A stretch of 64,000 bases of DNA from Tachypleus tridentatus. Lineage: Eukaryota; Arthropoda; Merostomata; Xiphosura; Limulidae. The position numbers and the translations under genes are program-made. How positions within the stretch are numbered: position 1 is the first letter of the stretch; each line of letters opens with the position of its first letter. The notes beneath the pieces were generated by a model. It worked only from the letters and a program-made list of their open reading frames with translations, had not been told where the DNA came from and did not search any database. Of the stretch, positions 58,211-64,000 are shown one piece after another. The stretch covers positions 26,639,276 through 26,703,275 of the forward strand of contig NW_027467782.1 of the NCBI RefSeq assembly GCF_004210375.1. The letters run 5' to 3'.

Positions 58211-60490
58211 TTTGGATAAAGAATATTTAAGGTATTTTTTCGCATTAAATCGTTTCTTAAGTTTATTAACTTTATTGCATTTATTTTCAACTGTTTGTTT
58301 TCACGTTGGAATTTGTTTAGCAGTCTGATGCAGAATTGAAAATACATGATAATTTTTAAAACTACTTTTTAACAAGGATATCGCATTCTTCAGAAAAAAC
58401 ACGTATATGTGACCGTAACTGTTGGATATTGGGAACTGAAAAGTTGCATTCGTATATACTAATCGTTGAGAGAAAGGATTCAGTTATAAATATTAGAAGA
58501 ATTCTAGATCGGTAAACAGTAAAGGAAAATTTCTTTTATAAATATGATTATTAAGCCTAAAAGTACGCCAGTCAAGTTATCTGGTTCTCAAATAAAACTA
58601 ATACTAATTGTTACTGCACGCGTAATTTGCCCATACTGTGACCCACAAATTTGTCTAGTGTTAGTACTTTGGCCTGATGTTTAACCTGGATTTAGATTTG
58701 GATGTACATCATAACAGCAAAATTTCTTAACTTTGTTCAGTGCCAGGTGTTGCTTTAAATTTTGCAGAAATAGATAGCAGCCTAACACATCACACTAAAG
58801 GCTGAAACCCAATTATTTGGTCATCCTATAAGATCAGTTTATACATGTAACTCAGATCTGATAGATGAACATGGAGACCTGAAATAATTATAATTATCTG
58901 AAGATTAAAGAGATGTATTCAGTATTAGACATAGAGGTTTGTCATCATCATAAGTAATGATGTCAATCATTTTTAACATAACCAGTCAATTTTTCTGAAG
59001 GCTATGATGAGTTTATAAGTATATTTTTAAATTACAAACACAAAGGAATTTTCTGACTTTGAAGTTTTTGTTCAGTTTTGTTTAAACCTTTCTATTTTTA
59101 TTAATTTTACCTGACTTGTCAAAATTATGATGAGTTTGAGTTTTGTAAAACAAAACAAACAGTGTCCTCTTCCATTCTTTCTGTGAGCCTTGTTAACTCA
59201 ACACCACCATTGTATTAAGAAAACAAATGCACTTTGAGAAAATAAAACTTTCTGGTACACATTCGACAAAGTTGTAAGAATGGTGAAACTTAAATTAAAA
59301 TTTGCTCATAATATGAGCATCACAAAGTGAAAGTGACAACTGGGATTTACTTATATATTATATTTTAATGAGCAAAAGAAGAATAGTATGGTGTCAAAGT
59401 TAATGACTTCTGTATTAATTTATGAAAATCATATAAAACTAACTTTTTTCTGTTTTTTTTCTTCATCAAAAATGTTTACATTTCATATCTAATATTAAAA
59501 AGCATTGTGATAATTTGACCCTGCAAAAAAACTAGTTTCAGAATAAATAGCCATCCATGGTTAGTTGTCTGTTCCTGCTATTCATTAATTGTGATGCTAA
59601 AATCAAAGAATGTGAAGGACAAAGGTAAATCCTGTAAGGCATAATTTTTAATAAAATATCTTTCCAAATTGAAAAATGTCAGTAGAAATATATTATAGTG
59701 TCATCTGTCTGGTTGGAAAGATATTTGTAGTTTTTGACAAAAACATGCATGAGTTTATTGAAGTCTTTGGTAATTTTTACTTTGCATTTGTATATAACTC
59801 AAAATCAAATAAGTTATAAATACTTTTATAATTAGCTTTCCAGTCTGTGTACTAACACCACCAAAAATCAGGTTTTGATACCAGTGTTGGGCAGACCAGA
59901 GATAGTCTGATCTGTAAGCTTCCTCATGTCCTTTGGAAAAAGAATAACTGTGGTGTATGGCTTTCTTTGGAATTAACTTGGGGTTAAAATAAAGTATATT
60001 TACATAAACCTTAGTTACAAAAGAACAGTGAATCAGTTTTAGTTTGTTTTTTAAATAGCACAACTTTTGCACACAAAAAAGTTTTAATCTCTGAAATTAT
60101 AATAATTTGTACAAATATGATGTTAAATTTACCCAACCTTTTTTAACAGAATAAATCAAAAACATTTTTTTAAATATTCCTATATGAAACCTCTTAACAC
60201 AAGTGTCATTAATGTATGTGATGTCTCTTATCAAAGTGCTTTTTATGTAAAGATAGTTGACATGGTTTTATCAAGTTAAATGCAAATCATTGTTGCAGTC
60301 TGTTATCGTACATGTTGATATTGATTCAATATCTGGTTAATATTTGTCTTCTACAATGCTAGATTTGTGTTTTTAAAACATCTAATAATTCTCAAATAAC
60401 TGTGTAATTTGGTTGAATAATATATGGTTACATTTAGCAAGTGTAGTGTGTCTTAAAGTTTCTGTAAATGTCACATTTGGTTATCCAGAT
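58211..60490. other. AT-rich stretch, possible first intron of the anoctamin gene
   Basis: No coding exon or repeat was recognised. A donor-like atttaag|gtattt at 58232 could end a 5' UTR exon. Confidence 0.25.
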
Positions 60491-60511
60491 TAGCTGTTCA
60501 ACATTAAGAAA

Positions 60512-60560
60512 ATGAGTGGAGAAGGGCCTGATGTTGAAACAGGCCAAAGAAGTTTAGCAG
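60512..60560 (+). CDS. Anoctamin (TMEM16) gene, first coding exon
   Basis: The ATG at 60512 has A at -3 (aagaaaATGA). It opens MSGEGPDVETGQRSLA and ends one base into a codon at a consensus donor (agcag|gtaagt). A possible acceptor ttatccag lies at 60488, so the exon probably starts there with a short 5' UTR. The start choice is supported by the clean phase joins to the exons at 61361 and 62582. By itself this exon has no recognisable motif; its identity comes from the third exon. Confidence 0.7.
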
Positions 60561-60863
60561 GTAAGTACAGAATAAGAATATTAAATATTTCAAGACAAAT
60601 ATTGAAAAAGAAACATGTTTTCCATGTTGTAATGGTACAAGTTTTTCTTGTCATTTTATATATGTGTTTAATAATTTTGATTTAATATCATCATTTCAAC
60701 TGTTACTTTCTAAAGAAAAATGTGCTTTTGTCTGTTCTACAAAATGTTTTATATGTACATAAAATGTGCTTAATTTATTCTTGTGAATTACTTACCAGAG
60801 GGATTTAAAATAATAAATATGAAGTAAGATCTTTCATTTCATTCACCACTTGTTGAAACATTA

Positions 60864-60944
60864 TACCAGTTTTAGGGAATTTAACCCCTCAATTTGCCCT
60901 TGTCGAGGCTAAATCATTAGTGGTGAAATTCTCTGAAACTGGTA
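60864..60944. repeat. Imperfect inverted repeat, 19-bp arms
   Basis: taccagttttagggaattt at 60864-60882 pairs with aaattctctgaaactggta at 60926-60944 (two mismatches) around a 43-base spacer. It lies in the first anoctamin intron. Possibly a short MITE or a hairpin. Confidence 0.6.
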
Positions 60945-61360
60945 CAACTCACGTGACGAACGGCAAATCAAATATTTGTAGAGACACTGTAGTTAAATGA
61001 CATTTATAATTGTTTTGAGTCTGATTTTTTTTTAAATATCTAAAAAACGATTTACAGCTAACAGGAGATTATATTCAACAAACAGTTAATTTAGAGCCAT
61101 TTTTTATGATTGATTGGTCACTAACTACAGTTTGTCATTATCTCATTGAAAACGTAACCTGGCAGATATAAAAGACTGGTTAGTGTAGGTAGTGTTTGTT
61201 TGTTCATTTTGAAGGTTAATATTTGAAAAGTAAAAAACATTTGGACATAAGAAAACCAGATTTTCCTTACAATTTACTTTTAATTTCAACAGTGAACAAC
61301 ATTAAAAAATTACCATTTTTGTGTATTCTTTAATGGTTTTATTATTATTATTTCTGTTAG

Positions 61361-61452
61361 ATTCAGAGTCTGAGTCGAGCACTTATGAAAGTGCTAAAGA
61401 TATGAGATCAATATCAAGTGAAATTGATATTCAGATTGAGGAATCCACAGAG
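61361..61452 (+). CDS. Anoctamin (TMEM16) gene, second coding exon
   Basis: The acceptor atttctgttag and donor acagag|gtatta bound 92 nt. The split codon (G plus AT) gives Asp, followed by SESESSTYESAKDMRSISSE then IDIQIEESTE, ending in phase 0. This is an acidic, Ser-rich, probably disordered cytosolic N-terminal tail, as in many anoctamins before the conserved dimerisation domain. The flanking introns are 800 and 1129 bp. Confidence 0.75.
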
Positions 61453-61778
61453 GTATTATTACATTGTTCAATAGTTAAAAAGAGTTTATGATTCTGTTTA
61501 TTATTTATTACATGATGCATGTTTATTAGCACTTCTCCTGTTTTGTCATTACAAAATAGTTACGTTGCTAACTTTTTTTACTTAAAAACATCAACAAATA
61601 TTCAAATTTCTTGTATTTTAAAGTTCTAATGGTGTATGTAAAAAAATCAAATCTTATAAACAGTTTTTAATGTACAACTGTCATGTGAATTAAGTAGTTC
61701 AATAATTGAGGTATTGAATGGTGGAATAAATGTGTCTTATATACACCTTAAGTTGGCTTGATTCTTTCCAGCATTTTA

Positions 61779-61800
61779 AATACATATATATATATATATA
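61779..61800. repeat. (TA)n microsatellite
   Basis: Simple alternating tract in the second anoctamin intron. Confidence 0.9.
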
Positions 61801-62581
61801 GAACACTAGTGTAATTTTGATATGATTATATTTTGTATATTTATTCATAATATAAATATTTACTGTGCCCCTTTGTGTATATAACATGTCTTGTTTTTTA
61901 TCAAGGGAATTAATATGACAGGTTTGATGTACATGATGTAATTTTTTTGCATCAATTACTGAAATTAAATGCTTTTTTTTTCAAAATCATAAACTATTCT
62001 GCAACATTTAAAGATTTTCTTTCAAAATTTTTTTCTCGAGGTGAAGAATTGTATTTGGTGAATTCTGTGGTGCAAAAGATTCCTGTGCTAAAGACACACT
62101 ATGTCTATAAACATTGTCTGGTTTTATATCCAAAGATCTTTTTTTAGAAGTATGTTTAAAATGGTCCTATTTTTAGGGCCTCTTATTTATTATTACAAAA
62201 GTTATCATTTACAAATAAAACCCTTAAATTTTGAACAAAGTCTTTTGGGTGGGAGTAAGTTTAGGGGAGGTTTCCCCATGTTCTGTGGTAAGAAAACTTA
62301 TTCATTTATGCAGCTCGTGAGCTTTACATGTACAGAAATTACAAACTGTCACTAGGATATTTCAGTAAATGTGCTTATATACCCTTTAGAAGCCTATTAA
62401 TAATTTTTTATAAATACAGATTCACTTTTGATAGATGAGAAAAGATCAAGTGTATATGTATATATTAAATTATTTTCATTATGAACAAGAAACAAAACAT
62501 TCAGACAAACCAATAATGATTTTGTTTAGATGAAATAAAAACCTAATTACAGTTATAAAATTTTGGAATTGTATTAACTAG

Positions 62582-62737
62582 GAACCTTCTCTGTTTGATG
62601 ATGAACACCATCAAACTGACTTTGTGTTGGTTTACAAGACATCTTCAGAGAAGGACAGTGGTCCTCACAGAAATATTAGACAAATTTTTGAAGCCAATTT
62701 GGAGGACGAAGGGCTGGAACTGGAACATGTTCATCAA
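62582..62737 (+). CDS. Anoctamin (TMEM16) gene, third coding exon: N-terminal dimerisation domain start
   Basis: The acceptor gtattaactag and donor catcaa|gtaaat bound 156 nt (52 codons, phase 0 both ends). It encodes EPSLFDDEHHQTDFVLVYKT, then FEANLEDEGLELEHVHQ. The DFVLVYkt...FExNLxxxGLELE pattern marks the start of the anoctamin cytosolic dimerisation domain. Anoctamins are ten-helix membrane proteins acting as calcium-activated chloride channels or lipid scramblases. The membrane region would lie beyond 64 kb. The motif argues against the divergent ANO8/ANO10 types; the paralogue cannot be decided from this part. Confidence 0.8.
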
Positions 62738-63538
62738 GTAAATGTTGTTTTTTCATTACATATCTGTTATTTCATGATGAATTGTTAACAGATGGTTCAG
62801 GTGTTTGTTTTACATAAGAAAATAAAGTACGAAACATAATATTTATGATAATATAAAATGTAATTAAAGTAACATTGTGTGTTTGGTTACAAGATTTATT
62901 TTCATACCATGTAGTTAAAGTAATAAACGCAAGTCTTCAGAGTTTTTGCTTATTTGCAAAGCTATTATTTTGCTGTATCTTTCATTGTTGTGTTTTTAAT
63001 GTGTCTTTCTTCAGACTTGTTTTATATTTATATTACAAAAATATTCCTTTTCTTTAGTTGTTAACTTTAAATAGTTCATCATATATTTAACAAACTACCA
63101 GTACTTAGAAAAAAAAGTATTCATTTCAAGAGTTTATTCATATGAAATATTTAAAGCTAGTGCTATAATTATTAGTGTAACATTTGTTTTTAGTAATTTC
63201 TTAAGATAAAAGATAGCTTTGTGCATAGATCAACAAATTATGTAACAAGCTTGATACACTGGTCTATCTAATGGTATACTGTATCACAAAAATATTTACA
63301 ATGATTACGTGAAGAGTTGGGTAACCTGTTTTTTATTAATAATTTTACTTATAATCCTAGTAATATTTTATAAGGTTTATTAGGCTAAGGAGATTTAGGT
63401 TAAGCTTAAATTAATATATTAAGTTGTATATACTCTGTTTGCTGTGGAAATGAATTTTTACCCAAAAACGGTTTTTAACTTAATAATATTTGACAAAAGT
63501 ACGTTAAAGAAATCACATATTGCTCATTCTTGCTTTTG
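62738..63538. other. Anoctamin intron, AT-rich
   Basis: No exon following the 62737 donor was recognised. The intron probably continues to the window edge. Confidence 0.4.
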
Positions 63539-63655
63539 TTCCCCTGGTGGGATAGTGATAAGTTTAGTGATAACACTAAAATCCAGGGTTGTATTCCCTA
63601 TGGTGGACACAGCAGATAGCTCAATGTGGCTTTGCTCTAAAACAAACAAACATTG
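63539..63655 (+). repeat. SINE family 2 inside the anoctamin intron
   Basis: ccctggtgggatagtgataa, B-box-like cagggttgtattccc, tatggtggacacagcagata, tail tgtggctttgctctaaaaca + aacaaac. Confidence 0.85.
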
Positions 63656-64000
63656 CACTCATAACAAAAATATGATGTAGAAACCACACTAGAAACATCT
63701 TTTACTGTGTGAACCATGATATTCATATGTTATTTAATCAATTCTTTAATGTATTAAAATATAGAACCAGAGCTGACTTTAAATAATAAAGTAATAACAT
63801 GATGTGATTAGTGCATTTAAGTTTTCTCCTTTTGAGACCTTTTATGGGCTGTTATAAAAGAATTAAAAATAAATGAAATATAGCATGTGGTAAATTGGTT
63901 ACTCCTCATCCTGAGGATAGGTCTTAGGGCTTATGTCACATTTTCACAGTTATATTTAAAGTGTAACTATCTCACTTTAATATCATTGTATATGAATAAA
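63656..64000. other. AT-rich intronic end of the window
   Basis: No exon is visible before the window ends. Confidence 0.35.

Overview
This is 64 kb of AT-rich animal nuclear DNA with no bacterial gene layout. It has sparse short coding exons with GT/AG splice sites, large introns, and a dense load of mobile elements. A tRNA-derived SINE (copies near 4.8, 12.7, 13.2, 36.8 and 42.1 kb) matches, from memory, the SINE that is very abundant in horseshoe crabs (Limulus, Tachypleus). I therefore infer a horseshoe crab or close chelicerate; no search was run.

Layout. 0.3-0.5 kb: a minus-strand coiled-coil coding end. 0.65-1.56 kb: an internally deleted mariner. 1.56-3.1 kb: a Jockey-like LINE fragment. 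3.9-4.5 kb: two phase-compatible plus-strand exon candidates. 5.8-12.7 kb: a second, antisense copy of the Jockey-like LINE, split by a nearly complete I-type LINE (ORF1 with zinc knuckles, endonuclease, RT, RNase H) at about 6.5-12.3 kb. 12.7-17.8 kb: SINEs and two oppositely oriented arrays of a 28-bp CpG-rich repeat around a 1.4-kb core. A deleted THAP/YqaJ (ISL2EU-like) DNA transposon with recognisable TIRs sits inside the right-hand array. 18.8-20.3 kb: a DIRS-like remnant. 20.5-23.0 kb: an antisense CR1-like LINE. 23-48 kb: mostly AT-rich intronic or intergenic DNA with SINEs, short tandem repeats, a few candidate host exons (26.6, 28.1, 28.4, 39.0, 41.1 kb) and a palindromic repeat at 45.8 kb. 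48.5-50.4 kb: a Penelope-like element inserted in a CR1 fragment. 52.4-54 kb: another DIRS-like remnant. 56-57 kb: another CR1-like fragment. 60.5-62.7 kb: three exons encoding the N-terminus of an anoctamin (TMEM16), which continues past the right edge.

The best-supported host gene is the anoctamin: its three exons join in phase and end in the typical N-terminal TMEM16 motif. The most interesting non-gene structures are the inverted 28-bp arrays (foldback-like), the Penelope-type ends carrying a CTGANGA...GAAAC box pair that resembles a hammerhead ribozyme core, and a 3' tail shared by the I-type LINE and the SINEs, which suggests which LINE mobilises them.
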